Part shown: positions 20,515 to 31,177 of the stretch, piece after piece
Numbering within the stretch: position 1 is the stretch's first letter
Layout: each line of letters begins with the position of its first letter
Assembly: GCA_006386115.1 (NCBI GenBank)
Contig: VFIW01000056.1
Coordinates: 62,001-126,000, forward strand
Length of the DNA stretch: 64,000 bases
Direction of reading: 5' to 3'
DNA from: Globisporangium splendens
Taxonomy: Eukaryota; Oomycota; Peronosporomycetes; Pythiales; Pythiaceae
The notes under the pieces: model-generated
Seen by the model: only the letters and a program-made list of their open reading frames with translations
The model's database searches: none
What the model was told of the DNA's origin: nothing
Translations under genes and position numbers: made by a program

Positions 20515-22489
20515 CTATGCGCATGATGTTGCTGCGTGAGTTTGTGTTGCACTCTGGTGCTGGCCACGGTCTGTACCAGCAATGGCGTTGGTGATGAGTT
20601 GCTTCGTCTCCTGTGCTCGCTTGTGCTCGAGTGCAAACTCTTCTGTGAATTGCGCGAGGTGGCCAAGCAGCACATCCAGCTCCTCCTGAGCATCGTGCTC
20701 ATGAAAATACTCGACAAACCGCGCTTTCTGTAAGCGCAACGTTTTGAAACGAAGTGGATGAGTCAACAAGCGCGACGAGGAGAGAGCCATGATGCAATTC
20801 TCGTTCAAGAGCAAGCCACGTACACTTTCCAGGAGCTGGTTAAGATGAAGCTGAGCCGCGAGCAACTCGGTCTCGACTTCGTAGGCAAAGTGCTGCAAGA
20901 TCGACGACGCGAGCGCGTCCGATTCTGCTGAAGTCGATTCTTCTTCAAGTCTGATCTGCGCTTCATGCACGAGCGCTTTCCAGCCTGCGTCTAGACTCTC
21001 TTTCTCCGCAAGAAGATTCGGAATCGACACTTTGCTGCAGCTCGCGATTAAGTGGATTTCTTTCGAAAAATGCACCGCCTCGGGACAATCGTGCTAGAGA
21101 TTGGGAACAGAAACACCAAAGTTGGTTAGCTTGTAACGATTCGCATTCGCCCAGCAAACAAGACGAGACCAACCTCCATGCACTGCACCAGGTACTGCGC
21201 AAACGTGATGCCACCGACAAACGCTTTGGTTTGTGCGAGTTTTGCGAGCGAGCTCAGTCCAAAGCCGTGCACATTTGTACTCGCAGCGTTGGTGCTGCTT
21301 GCACGAATGTTGAGCAGGTTGCCGCTCTTCAGGATGTACTGAAACACTCGCCGGAGCGCGGCACTTGAACACACTTGGTTCGTCCCACGGATCAACAGCG
21401 TCGCCGCTTCACTAGGACCACGTAAAACAAACAGAAATCCAAGAGTATAAGAAGCAGCCGAGGAAGTCCATACAATCAAGAACTCGTACCGTAGTTCAAA
21501 CACGCGCACTGGGAACTCTTGTTTGAAGATCAGACACGTCACCTTGTCGCGGAAACGAAGAACTTGATCCACGTGCACGAAAAACTGCTCGGCCTGGCAG
21601 CGAAATACAAGGATTGGTTGTCAACAACACACAAAAGTGTCTAAAGCGCACAGTTGTGAGCATATACCGTTCCCAGCCGTGCGATGTCGCCTGTGTACTC
21701 GCTAATCGCCTTCCACTCGTTCTGATCGGGCCACATGTCAAGAAGCGACTGCAACTGCGCCGGGCCGAGCACGCTCGGGTTCATATTCACGAGCTCTTTG
21801 ACGAGATCTGGGAAGCTCAGCGGCACGCGCGCGAGCGTAATCGCCACGTTTTGCGCCTTCTTCGACTCGATTAATGCGATGAACTTGGTGGTTTTCCTGA
21901 GCTTCGAATCTGAGACCTCACGCTGATTCGCTGGTTGCTCGACTACGGGTTTCTCGAACAAGGTGTCCATTAGCTCGGCGCTTTCCTTTGAGATCTGGAC
22001 TGTGTCAGAGCTGCTTTTCCATATGCATGGTGCTGACGAAGGGACAAGGATGATGTTGACTTTGGGCTGCCAATGGAGTCGCTTTCGCATCAACTTCTTT
22101 GGCGGAGCGACAACGAGTGCGCGGTGACGGCTGATGTCTTGTACTTTGGAAGTCGCAAGAGCGACGCTTGTCGTTGCACTGAGGACGACAACGTGGTGCG
22201 GTCCGTCAAGCTCGGCGGGGTCAATGTGCTCTCGCTGCATGGCGAGTTCGACCACCTCACGAGCGATGCCGAACCGAAGCATCTGGAACCACTTGGCGTA
22301 CTTCTTGCGATGCGCAGCAATGTCCTCGTCCGTTGGCAGATTCGATGAGTCTGGCGAGGGGGAAGAAGTCTTTGTGGAGACAGCAGATTCGTTGCATTGA
22401 GTTGCTAAATCAGTCGTCTCGGGCTGCTCGCATTGGATCCCCATGCGTTGCTGCAGCAGCTGCTGCTGCACCTTGCTGATGTCCACCAT
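20515..22489 (-). CDS. Short formin-like (FH2) protein with N-terminal CCDC53-like helix
   Basis: Four exons, 22489-21668, 21593-21490, 21411-21174 and 21093-20515, give 580 residues. The third intron uses a weaker donor (GTTGGT), but phase and FH2 homology support it. After a low-complexity start there is a short helical motif near residues 62-98 (YAKWFQMLRFGIAREVVELA), resembling the WASH-complex CCDC53 family and the triple repeat of the FYVE-formin at 41.9-45.8 kb. FH2 starts near residue 135 with a KRLHWQPK lead-in, followed by a knob region with conserved SILQHF and LLAQLHLNQLL-type helices. FH2 domains nucleate and elongate actin filaments as dimers. There is no FH1 proline tract, which is unusual, so profilin-actin delivery is doubtful (inference). 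It is convergent with the PDCD7-like gene, 163 bp apart. Confidence 0.78.
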
Positions 22490-23024
22490 GCTGTCGCAAA
22501 CAAATTACGCGCGTCCTTCGCAGTAACTTTGGGGTTGTAGTCAACGAGCTCACTCGTGCAAGTGTGTTGCGTCCGAGGCACACTGCAATGTCATGTACTT
22601 TCGCACATGTTTAGAAAGGCGGCGTCCAAGTGCTAGCGCCTTGTGTTGTTATCATCACAATGCTGTCGAGTCGCTCTGGAATGGCCACGTGGGCTCATTT
22701 ACCAAGGTTGGTTAAAAAGCAGTAACTGCACTATCAGCGACGCGTTCGATATGATCTGCGAGACACGATGTTGGCATACCCGTATGCACTGCATGTACAA
22801 GTCATAAACAGAGCATTTCTTGCGAGAGACGAACAAGTCCGTAATGCGAACAAAGCACAAAGCAACACAACGTTCGCAGCACCTTGCACTTTGCCTCCTA
22901 GTACTTAAAGTTTAGGCTCAAATAACCGAGTAGCTGCGTTGCTCATTGTTTGCTTTGTCCACATCCGCGTCGTCAATGGTGAATTCGATCGCTCTACAAA
23001 TCCCACACACAACCAATCCAAAGT
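22490..23024. other. Intergenic: FH2 promoter side and eIF2A 3' flank
   Basis: 535 bp between two reverse-strand genes. No reading frame or repeat of note was seen. Confidence 0.6.
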
Positions 23025-25242
23025 CTACGAGAGTTGCGCGATTTCATCCCGCAATGCCTTTTCGCTGCCGAGCTTCTGCACCTGGTCGTCGTTCAGCGTA
23101 TCACCCTTGGCCTGCTTCTCCTTGATCGCGTCGATTTGCTTCAGCTTCTTCGTCAGCGCCTTGATCTTCTTCTGCTTTTCCTCCTCCGTGAGTGGTGCGG
23201 CGGCGACTGGTGTTGACGGGGCAGCAGCTGCTGGAGCGCTCACTGCAGCAGGCGCAGCACCACCGTTGACCTTGGCGAGCGCTTCCTGCACAGCCTTCTG
23301 CGCTTCAGCAGCCTCGACGGCTTTCTTCTTGCGAGCGCTCTTGCTGGGCTTCTTTGGCGCCGCGGCCGCAGCCGACATGCCTGGGATCGGCTTAGGCGCT
23401 GCAGACATACCTGGGATCGTAGAAGACGCACGATTCGGGGCCACGTATTTGTTGCGATCAAGTCTCTTAGACCCGGTCTCTTCCTTGCGCATCATGGCCG
23501 CGAGCGCACCCGTCGAGTTCGGAGGACGGTACGCCTGAGGCTTAGCAGGCGCCGGCGCGGACACCGCAACCGCAGCCTCTTCGCCCTTGCGACGCGGAGA
23601 CTGCGGACGGTTTGGGTAGTAACCTGGCGTTGCGGGGCGGAACTTCATGTCGTATAGTTCGGTGCGGTCTTCCTGGTAAATCGGACCCGTGCCGTCGTAT
23701 CGGAACACCTTGAAGCCGTTGTCGACGCGGAGACGAGGGAATGTCGTGGCCGTGAAGAAGTAGCGCGAGTCCGGCGACCACGCGAACGTCGTGGCCGAGT
23801 TCGAGTTCGCCGAGCCCATCTTCTTGAGCTTATTGCGTTCCCAGAAGTCCATGTCGCCGCGCAAGTTGCCAAAGCCCGCGATACACAGGAAGCGGCCGTG
23901 TGGGCTCCAGCTCACGTGGTTGCGCGGCGCAGCGCCAAATTCGAAGATCGGGATCGCCTTGCTGTCGTACAGCGTCGCATTGCACGGCATGGAGCCCGCC
24001 AGCACCACGAAGCCGCGGCCCGTCGGGTCCCACTGCACGTCGTGGATCTGTCCTTCCTTGGTCAATGGCACGATGCAGTCGTACGCACCGTCGCTCTGGA
24101 GGAAGAAGAGCCCCGTCTCGCCGTAGTACGACTTGCCCGTCGTGTCCACGTCGGTACGCGTCTCAATCACGAGCGCGCTGCCGTTCGGCGACCACTTCAT
24201 GTTCACCTCCTGCGCTTTGTAGAAGCTCTTGGACGCCACGACGGTCTCGAGACCTGGGAAGTGGTACACCTTGACGCTCGCAGGCTTGCCCTTCTTCTCC
24301 GGCACGAAGAGCGCAATCTTGTACGGCGCGCTGCCTGGCGCGACGCTGAAGTTGGTCGTGTTCGGCAAGTTGATCTGGCCGATGCTGCCGGCCGCGATGT
24401 TGGTTCCCGAGTAGAGCACGACGCCGTTGGCGCTTTGACGACCGCAGATGGTCTCGTCCGACGACCATTGGATCGACGGCCAGTTCTACAAGCAAAAGGA
24501 TTCGTCAAGGACTCGACACACGCAACTAGGCAAAGCGGCGACAACTTACGTCTCTGGAGTAAGACTTTTGGTTGAAGCGCGCGACTTCGGCGCCGGTCGT
24601 GGCGTTCCACACGATGAGGTTGCCCTGCTCGGCCTCTTTCTGTGGGCGCTGCCACGTCAGCAAGTGGCTGCCAAGCGGGGACCACGCGATCGCCTGGATC
24701 CCTGGGTTGGACACCTCAAGCACCACCTCCGAGCTAACAGCACAAAAAGCAGAACAAACGAGGCATTAGAGAGATACATGTAGGCGTCGTATGCACGCAT
24801 TCGCTAGTCTCCCGCTTACCCTTCAGTGTTGCGCACGGTGAAGCCCAGCTGCGTGTTGACGAGCACGATCTTGGCGCCGTCGGCGCTGAACTCCATCAGG
24901 TCAGCCTGCGGCGCGCCGATGGACTCATCCTTCTCGACCTGGCCCTGCTCCTTGCTGGACAACGGCAGCCCCCAGAGCGCCTCGATGCCCTGCTTGCCGC
25001 GCAGGAAAAACTTGGTGCGCAGCAACTCTGCCACCGATTCTTTGACTGCAATGGACAGAAAAACACAGTCTGTGGTGAGCGATCGATTTGGATGACGCAG
25101 CGTATCTGGAGGTGGAATAGCACACTGCTGGTGCCTATGGCATGTGACCAGAAGACTGAGTGATGCCTCTGGAGCTGCATATGCACCCACAGACGCCGTA
25201 AACCTCATGGAAACGAGCGCCGATCGTACCTGCTGCTGCCAT
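23025..25242 (-). CDS. EIF2A: Eukaryotic translation initiation factor 2A
   Basis: Four exons, 25242-25230 (13 nt), 25045-24820, 24733-24550 and 24485-23025, join in phase to 627 residues. The tiny first exon supplies ATG GCA GCA GCA G, so the start depends on that splice. Residues ~5-430 form the WD-type beta-propeller of eIF2A, with blades visible as NWPSIQWSSDE, MKWSPNGSALV, VQWDPTGRGF, VSWSPHGRFLC and FAWSPDSRYF. A disordered Ala/Pro/Lys-rich linker follows (with IPGMSAA repeats), ending in a charged coiled coil (about 550-627). eIF2A can deliver initiator tRNA to 40S subunits in a GTP-independent way and is used at some non-AUG starts, in the cytoplasm. Length and order match family members of about 580-640 residues. 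It is head-to-head with the METTL21-like gene. Confidence 0.92.
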
Positions 25243-25545
25243 CTTGTGCTGCTGCTGTGTTTGGTTATGGCTGTCACTCTGGCGAGTCCATTTTCAGCCA
25301 AAGCTTCCGTGGCTCTCTTAGAACCGGGAAACGAACTTCCCCTGTCGAAAGGCGAACTTCAAATGCCTTGCAGTAAAACCGAGATGCGCACTTGTTTTAA
25401 AACCGAACTTAGTTCAGATACGAACCTATGAATTATGGTCTTTTAAAACCGAAAAACGCACTTTCTTGATTGGGTCGAGCCGCACTTAGCGACTTCCAGA
25501 TCATTCCGTGACCAAGTCGACGAGCGCTCTTTTTGCAGATCGTTC
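25243..25545. promoter_or_regulatory. Divergent promoter eIF2A/METTL21-like with repeated AAAACCGA motifs
   Basis: 303 bp between divergent starts. TTTTAAAACCGAA occurs at 25395-25407 and again at 25441-25453. A third TAAAACCGA is at 25374-25382, and GCGCACTT/ACGCACTT follows two of the copies. CGAACTT also recurs around 25333-25360. Repeated same-orientation motifs in a shared promoter suggest factor-binding sites (inference). Confidence 0.5.
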
Positions 25546-26727
25546 ATGGAGGCGAGCAGGACGAAGCGCATCGCTCGTCTCGTCACTCCTGGCAGAGCAC
25601 GCGCGCTGGTGTTTCCTGCGTATCTCCTACTGCTCACTTCCTGCCTCTTCGTCATTACAGTGCAAGCGACAAGCGTCATGGCCGTCAACGCTCCACCAGC
25701 GACGTTAACGCTGCGAGTCGACGTGCAGAACGCCGGCTCAATGCCGCTGCCGCCCATGACGCTGAAAGTCGAGCCACCGCCAGACATGGACGCGTTCCGC
25801 AACGCGCTGCAGACAGCACTCGCAGGTGCCATGGCCACAGCAGATGCAACTGAGGGAGATGCTGCAACGCGCGTGCAGTTGCCGTTCGAGATTGATGTAG
25901 AGATCTACGATGCTCGAAACGATCAGTTTGTGTACTTGCAGTCCGTCACACAGCTCTCATCAAAGCGGTCTCGTTTGAACGTGATCCTCCGTCGTACTGA
26001 CGGCACCCAGCAGAACCACTTGGCACTGCCGTCCAAGCTGTTCGATTCGACTACGTTTTCGATCCGTGGCCACGTCGTGTCTGTCGGGGAAGTCGGCAAC
26101 TCGGGAAAAGGCACGGGACTGACCACGTGGGACGGCTCGGTTGTGCTCGCAAAGTACCTCGAGCACGCAAGGGCTGGAGACATTAGGGGAGCGCGGATCC
26201 TCGAAGTTGGCGCTGGAACTGGCCTCGTCGGACTCTCGGTTGCGCTGCTCGGCGCGAAGCACGTGGTCTTGACCGACCTCGAGTACACGATGGAGAACTT
26301 GAAGCGAAACGTTGCAGAAACGCTGGCGAATGTGGGTCGTGGAGGCGACGATGAAGGTACTGATGCAGCAACAGAGGCAATAGGAGAGGTCACGACGCAA
26401 GTGCTCGACTGGTTCGATCCGCCGACGAGCGTGGGGTCCGTCGATTTCGTGCTCGCCTCGGACGTCGTGTGGGTCGAGGAACTCATCCCACCGCTGGTGC
26501 AGACGTTCGATGTGCTGCTACGCTCCTCGCAAGTGCCGACGACAGTGCTCATGTCGTACCAGAAGCGGAGTATCGTGTCGGACCAACTGCTGTTTTCCGA
26601 ATTAGAGAAACACAATTTGGCCAAGCGCAAGATCCCGTCCAGTGAGTTGCATCCGGGGTTCACGTCGGAGCGCATCGACGTCTGGGAGATCACACGAGCG
26701 AGCGGTGCAGCAAAAGAAGAACTGTAG
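25546..26727 (+). CDS. METTL21-like (Methyltransf_16) lysine methyltransferase, signal-anchored
   Basis: A single exon of 393 residues. The SAM-binding motif I is ILEVGAGTGLVGL (about 219-231), followed by an acidic VLTDLE strand and the DVVWVEELIPPLVQT post-motif (about 305-320). This is the pattern of the METTL21/METTL18 group, seven-beta-strand enzymes that methylate lysines of chaperones, elongation factors and similar proteins. Family members are usually 220-300 residues; here ~170 extra N-terminal residues precede the fold. A hydrophobic stretch at ~22-43 (VFPAYLLLLTSCLFVITV) could be a signal peptide or membrane anchor. If translation began at the second in-frame ATG (25678) that stretch would be lost and the enzyme would be cytosolic. 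I kept the first ATG because the frame is open and the segment looks selected. The substrate is unknown. Confidence 0.85.
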   Translation: MEASRTKRIARLVTPGRARALVFPAYLLLLTSCLFVITVQATSVMAVNAPPATLTLRVDVQNAGSMPLPPMTLKVEPPPDMDAFRNALQTALAGAMATADATEGDAATRVQLPFEIDVEIYDARNDQFVYLQSVTQLSSKRSRLNVILRRTDGTQQNHLALPSKLFDSTTFSIRGHVVSVGEVGNSGKGTGLTTWDGSVVLAKYLEHARAGDIRGARILEVGAGTGLVGLSVALLGAKHVVLTDLEYTMENLKRNVAETLANVGRGGDDEGTDAATEAIGEVTTQVLDWFDPPTSVGSVDFVLASDVVWVEELIPPLVQTFDVLLRSSQVPTTVLMSYQKRSIVSDQLLFSELEKHNLAKRKIPSSELHPGFTSERIDVWEITRASGAAKEEL

Positions 26728-28548
26728 CAGATATATGTGCCCTAGTGTATTTTTCAGTGAAGATGACTCGCGCTGCCTGCGAGTTGTACACAACGCCTAG
26801 AGACCCAAGGCACCATCGTGAGCGACTGTAGTGAGTAGCGGCCAGGCATGAGCTGCCGACCGTGGCTAACAGCTCGGCGGCATGCCAAACTAGTCATGCT
26901 GCTGCTACTGTCACTTTGGTGTTGTGCTCCGTGCAGCGTAGGCAACTACACTCACTCAAAATGTGAATGGCTACACTGCGTTCCGCGCAGCACCTACTTG
27001 CTCGACACACAAACCGCATGGAGTTGTTGTGAGATGGCATTACGTCCCAGTAGCACGATCAGCAATTCAAAACAGATCGATTATTAGAAATGTATGGGAA
27101 CCCCCAAAAACGCTTCATGCTGAAGACTGTGCGGTGATGGCGGTGTATGACCAGGTATGAGGTGTCGACTCTCCTTGTTAGATACGCTGATAATGAGTCA
27201 TTCAGCACATCACATGCGTTCATGTTGGCGTGTGTGTATAGTTTTGTCCTTGTTTGCGAGCGCCGGATGGCACTGCAAGTTGTCGCTCGCTCTATTTGTG
27301 GCGCTCGTGAACCCAAGGACAAGCTACAACTGCAAATCTTGGGCCAATCACACCATGTACGTCGCCGTCCGAGATTCATATTTATGCAGGTCGTCCTCCG
27401 TACTCAGCATTGTCTTGTGCTTCATTGTGCCTATGTGCAGCGTCTGGAGCTTTAGCGGCGTGTCTGCGTTTTCTGTCTACCAGCGGTACTTGTATGGTGC
27501 TCGGCGATGAGCATGTGCTGGCTCCGGCGCGCTTCGGACGCAACCCAGGTGAGCAACACCAACGAGGTGTACCTGTATGGCGAGATCATCGGCAGCTTTG
27601 TCCTCTCGCTACACGTGCTGCTCTTTCCGGTTCGTGCGCCGCCAACCGGAAGTCACGTACCCGGTGTTCTGCTCATCGTATGGGTGCTCGACACCGAGTT
27701 GTACCAGAAATGCTCGAGCGAGAACTTGCTGCCAAAGAATGTAGCACGAATGAGGCTTCGAGGTCCAGTAGCAGCACCATGACGGCTTTGCGGAAGGATC
27801 TGACACGGTCCACGACTGCTGGCATCTGCTGCAGCATTAACGACACGCCGATAGCTGGGATCGACAGCCGCTTTTGGGTCGCTCACGTGGCAATTCCATG
27901 GACCAGATAGCCATTGCGTCGCTGCTGCACAGGGAGGAGAACGATATCCTGTCGGGGCTATACAACGAGAACAGGCGCGTCGCCACCGCAGTGTACAACA
28001 ACGAGCACCGCTGCTGCGAGAAACTCGTGGTCGCAGACTACGCACCGCAGATCTTCCAGAACACCCGCAAAGTGTGCGGCATCGACAACGTCATGTACGA
28101 GCAATCGTTTGCCGATGCACTTTGGTCTTGGACGCCTTCGATCTTGGTAGGTGCTTTCGTCTTGATCTCGACTTCGTGGGTCTTCAGGTCCAGTTTAACC
28201 ACGAGCTGTGTTTGGAAGCCCGGCGTGCTGCAAAGCGGAGCGCCGCACTGCTTGAGAAGCAGCACGATTGTGTGCAGCACGAGAACAAGGTGAGAGATGG
28301 AGAGAGGCATCTTCGTCTTAACTGATTGCTTGGCTTGAGGGAGAAAGAGGAAATGGGATCCCTGCGCACCAGCGCAGAGTGAGAAAGGCTGCACACAATG
28401 GCCCCCAAAGTATGGTGGGGCTGTATCCATTTGCTGTCATTTCGCCTTGCAGGATCTTCAACGTGAGACCATCACTCTGCGCCAACAGTTATGGTCTCTC
28501 GCACTGTATCTGTTGGCGCGGAGTGATGGTGTCTGGATTGAAGGATGA
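26728..28548 (+). other. Unresolved multi-exon or broken membrane-protein gene
   Basis: Forward-strand frames here look partly coding, but I could not join them. One frame (27225-27500) has alternating hydrophobic segments (LSLALFVALV; SVLSIVLCFIVPMCSVW). A second (27546-27640) has EVYLYGEIIGSFVLSLHVLLF, like a late helix of a seven-helix receptor. A third frame around 27780-27850 reads ALRKDLTRSTTAGICCSI, and the frame from the ATG at 27898 contains VVADYAPQIFQNTRKVCGI, recalling the start of a phosphatidylinositol-phosphate kinase domain. The last two candidate exons (28188-28289 and 28453-28548) are in phase and coil-like and end with TGA, but the intron joining 27898-28146 to them would be only 41 nt, shorter than any other here. 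Oomycetes do have receptor-PIP-kinase fusions. This may be a decayed one or a gene I cannot splice. Function is not assigned. Confidence 0.3.
28467..28529. repeat. Inverted repeat, ~20-bp arms
   Basis: The left arm at 28469-28488 (CCATCACTCTGCGCCAACAG) is matched by an inverted arm at 28510-28529 with one mismatch, around a ~21-nt loop. A third, direct partial copy (GACCATCACTCCG) lies at 28586-28598. The transcript would form a strong hairpin. It lies in a candidate last exon of the unresolved gene, which lowers trust in that exon. Confidence 0.75.
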
Positions 28549-28730
28549 GGTGAGTCAGAATGATGGTCAAGTTGTTGCACTCAGATGACCATCACTCCGA
28601 CATTCTAAATGTAGCCATTCGAGCACCACGGCCATGCATCCGCCGGAAATAACCGCCACGCCATAGCAGCGAGTGCCCGCTGGCCATTTGCAGTCGTCGA
28701 CAGAGGAGGAAGAAGAAAAATTGGCCCACG

Positions 28731-29591
28731 ATGAACAATCTATTCAGCCGCAGCAAGACGTCCCGGCCAAAGAAGAACCACAACCATGGCACCAAGCGCT
28801 ACGATCTGCACAAGCACGCACAGGCGACACTGGGAAAGTACGTGTGCATGTGTGTGTTTGATCCATTAACCTTGAGTGACTCACCGTAGAAGCTCATGTG
28901 TGTAAATGCGATGCAGTGGTGATATGAGGAATGCCGTGGCAGTTCCAGCGGGAGAAGACCCGAACGACTGGCTCGCAGTTCACAGTGAGTGCCTTGTGCA
29001 TTTAGTTTATTTGCATTAAATGATGCTTTATGTTGACGGAACGCGCTCTTCAACTGTAGCCGTGGACTTCTTTAATGAGATCAGTATCATCTACGGCACG
29101 ATCATCGAGTTCTGCACGGCCGAGTGTTGTCCCCAGATGAGCGCTAGACCAAAGTACGTCGCCACGAAACTTTGTTTGCATTTGCACCGTATCGATAAAG
29201 AGCCATACTGCGCTTGATTTGTAGGTTTGAATACCTGCGGAAGGACGACCGCAAGTACAAGTCGCCCGTGAAACTCCCGGCGCCAGAGTACATCGACATG
29301 TTGGTGGCATGGGTCGAGGACTTGCTCAACGACGACACGATCTTCCCGACGCGCGAGGGAGCGACATACTGCCGCGACTTCACGACGATTGTGAAAAATA
29401 TCTTCCGTCGGCTCTTCCGCGTGTACGCGCACGTGTACTACTTGCATTTCGACAAGATTGTGAGTCTCGGTGCTGAGGCGCATCTGAACTCGTGCTTTAA
29501 GCACTTTATGGCGTTCGTGACCGTCTTCGATCTCGTCGGCAAGCGAGAACAGGAGCCGCTCAAGGATTTGATCAAAAACTTGATCGGATAA
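28731..29591 (+). CDS. MOB1: MOB1-like kinase activator
   Basis: Four exons, 28731-28837, 28917-28984, 29060-29153 and 29225-29591, join in phase to 211 residues. The sequence is typical from the first residue ([16 protein letters not shown]), through [10 protein letters not shown], the [10 protein letters not shown] helix, the zinc-site cysteines in [13 protein letters not shown] and the paired histidines of the [10 protein letters not shown] helix, to the C-terminal helix. MOB1 binds and activates NDR/LATS kinases in Hippo and mitotic-exit signalling, in the cytoplasm and at spindle poles. Length is normal (about 210-216). The usual YEYRWAD turn after the zinc-site region is FEYLRKDD here. 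It is convergent with the FAIM/WW gene, 167 bp apart. Confidence 0.95.
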
Positions 29592-29758
29592 ATGAACAAA
29601 AACCCAGAAAACTGACGCCGAACAAAGAAATACCAGTTAGATAAATTTCAGGATCACACATCACATTATTAAAGCCACAAACGACCTACAAGTACATCAG
29701 AGTAGCACCACTGTTCATTCATGACTCTATTGCGCCGCCTATTTACCCTCGTACTCAA

Positions 29759-31177
29759 TCAGGACAGCAAATCTATCGGGGGCTGATGCTGTTGTTGTGG
29801 ATACTGTTGCGATGGCATTGGTGACTGCGGGCGCGCGACCTGTGGAGCCGCCGGCGCGTGGAAAATAGGATCGAACGGGTCAAATGCGTAATTCGCTGCC
29901 TGCGCTTTGGGCGACGAGTGCACCGAGATCTCGGAGAAATCCAGCAAATTGACTTCTTCCTGCACTGGCAGAGGCGCTGGTGCCTGGAACTCGAGAGCAT
30001 TGCTGTCAAACACGTTGACCATCTTCTCGTGGTGCTCTGTTGGTGACACCGTTGGCTTCAGATCCTGGGACGGGATTTGTTCAATGATGGAGCCGTTGCG
30101 GGACATGATCGGCTTCTCCCATTGAGTCTCGCCCGTGGTGTGATTCCGGAAGTATGCGCTGCCCTTTGAGCGCGAGTAGACTGGGAACCACCCTGGCTGC
30201 AGCACGAAATCGGTCTCGCTAATGTCTTTCCACGGGGAGCCATCGATGAAGAACTCAAACTTCTTGCCATCATCCTCCAGCGTCACTGTGAGCACGAGCT
30301 CATGCTGGCTCGCCAGTGTGTACTCGTACTCCCACGTATCTTCTTCAATATCGTCATGGTTCACACGCGCGAGCTCCCTGCAGTCCAGCACGACGACAAA
30401 TTCGCCCTGTTCGAGGTCCCACAGCTCCAACTGGTGGATCGTACCGAGCACGCCGAACGCAAAGCACCACGAGTGGCCCTGACCCGGCTGCTGGTTGTTG
30501 TGCTGCAAGTCGAACACGGAGTCTGCCACGCGGCGCGCGAACTTGTCGCTGCTCCACACGGGATTCGAGATCTTGCGTTTCATGTTAGCCGCAAACACGC
30601 GCTCGGGGAGCTGCTCCCACGGGAACCCGTCCGCGTACAGCTCGTAGATGCCCGCGACGCTATGCTGCTCCACGACCGTGGCCTTCACGTCCTTGATCAC
30701 GACGGTGAACAGCGGCGTCGGCTCCTCCTTGCCCACTTTAAACTCGTACTTCCAGTCGCCAGCGCAGTAGTGCTCCGAGTTGAACAATCGCCGCCCATCG
30801 AGTCGCAGCCGCTTCTTGGCCGTGATGCGCGAGTGCTCGAGCGTCACCGTGTGCACCTGCTCCGATCCCGCGAGCACAAACCGCCACGAGATGCGTTTCT
30901 TGGACATCGGCACGCGCGCGCCGATGCTCTCGACCTCGTGGCTCACACGCAGCACGTGCGCGTTCTCATACTGCTGCTGCTCGAACTGGATCTGGGCGTG
31001 GATGCTGCTGCGTCTTCCGAGGTACGAACCGCGCGGGTGCAGATGCGAGAGCGACTGCGAGAAGCTGTCGCCGTGCGGCAACGACGGCGCTGAGAGTGTC
31101 ATGACAGAGCTGCTTGAGCTTCTTCCTCCGACAGAGAATGATGGAAATGATGGAAAGCAGCCATCGAAAAAGCACAT
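29759..31177 (-). CDS. FAIM-repeat protein with a WW domain
   Basis: A single exon of 472 residues from ATG 31177; a second in-frame ATG at 31102 would remove 25 Phe/Ser-rich residues and is also plausible. Two related beta-rich units resemble the Fas apoptotic inhibitory molecule fold. One covers about 97-190 (WRFVLAGSEQVHTVTLEH, then WKYEFKVG). The other covers about 235-325 (WCFAFGVLGTIHQLELWD, then WEYEYTLA and a VDG/IDG-SPW turn). A WW domain follows near 332-362 (PGWFPVYSRSKGSAYFRN, then TQWEKP), then a disordered Pro/Gln-rich tail with a DLLS end. FAIM proteins bind proteins and counter aggregation or apoptosis in animals; here the role is unknown. WW domains bind proline motifs. A FAIM-WW fusion is not a combination I know as standard. 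Confidence 0.75.
   Translation of the reverse strand: MCFFDGCFPSFPSFSVGGRSSSSSVMTLSAPSLPHGDSFSQSLSHLHPRGSYLGRRSSIHAQIQFEQQQYENAHVLRVSHEVESIGARVPMSKKRISWRFVLAGSEQVHTVTLEHSRITAKKRLRLDGRRLFNSEHYCAGDWKYEFKVGKEEPTPLFTVVIKDVKATVVEQHSVAGIYELYADGFPWEQLPERVFAANMKRKISNPVWSSDKFARRVADSVFDLQHNNQQPGQGHSWCFAFGVLGTIHQLELWDLEQGEFVVVLDCRELARVNHDDIEEDTWEYEYTLASQHELVLTVTLEDDGKKFEFFIDGSPWKDISETDFVLQPGWFPVYSRSKGSAYFRNHTTGETQWEKPIMSRNGSIIEQIPSQDLKPTVSPTEHHEKMVNVFDSNALEFQAPAPLPVQEEVNLLDFSEISVHSSPKAQAANYAFDPFDPIFHAPAAPQVARPQSPMPSQQYPQQQHQPPIDLLS

Noticed and set aside
23898..24575. 225-codon forward-strand frame
   Set aside because: Shadow of the eIF2A propeller exon. The reverse-strand frame has clear WD blades and coherent splicing.
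28188..28548. bZIP transcription-factor reading of the coil-like exons
   Set aside because: Basic residues and Leu heptads are present, but the spacing between the RS and EN positions is about six residues short of bZIP, and the joining intron is only 41 nt.
30302..31093. 263-codon forward-strand frame
   Set aside because: It is antisense to the FAIM/WW exon, composed mainly of Arg/Leu/His shadow codons, with no recognisable motif.
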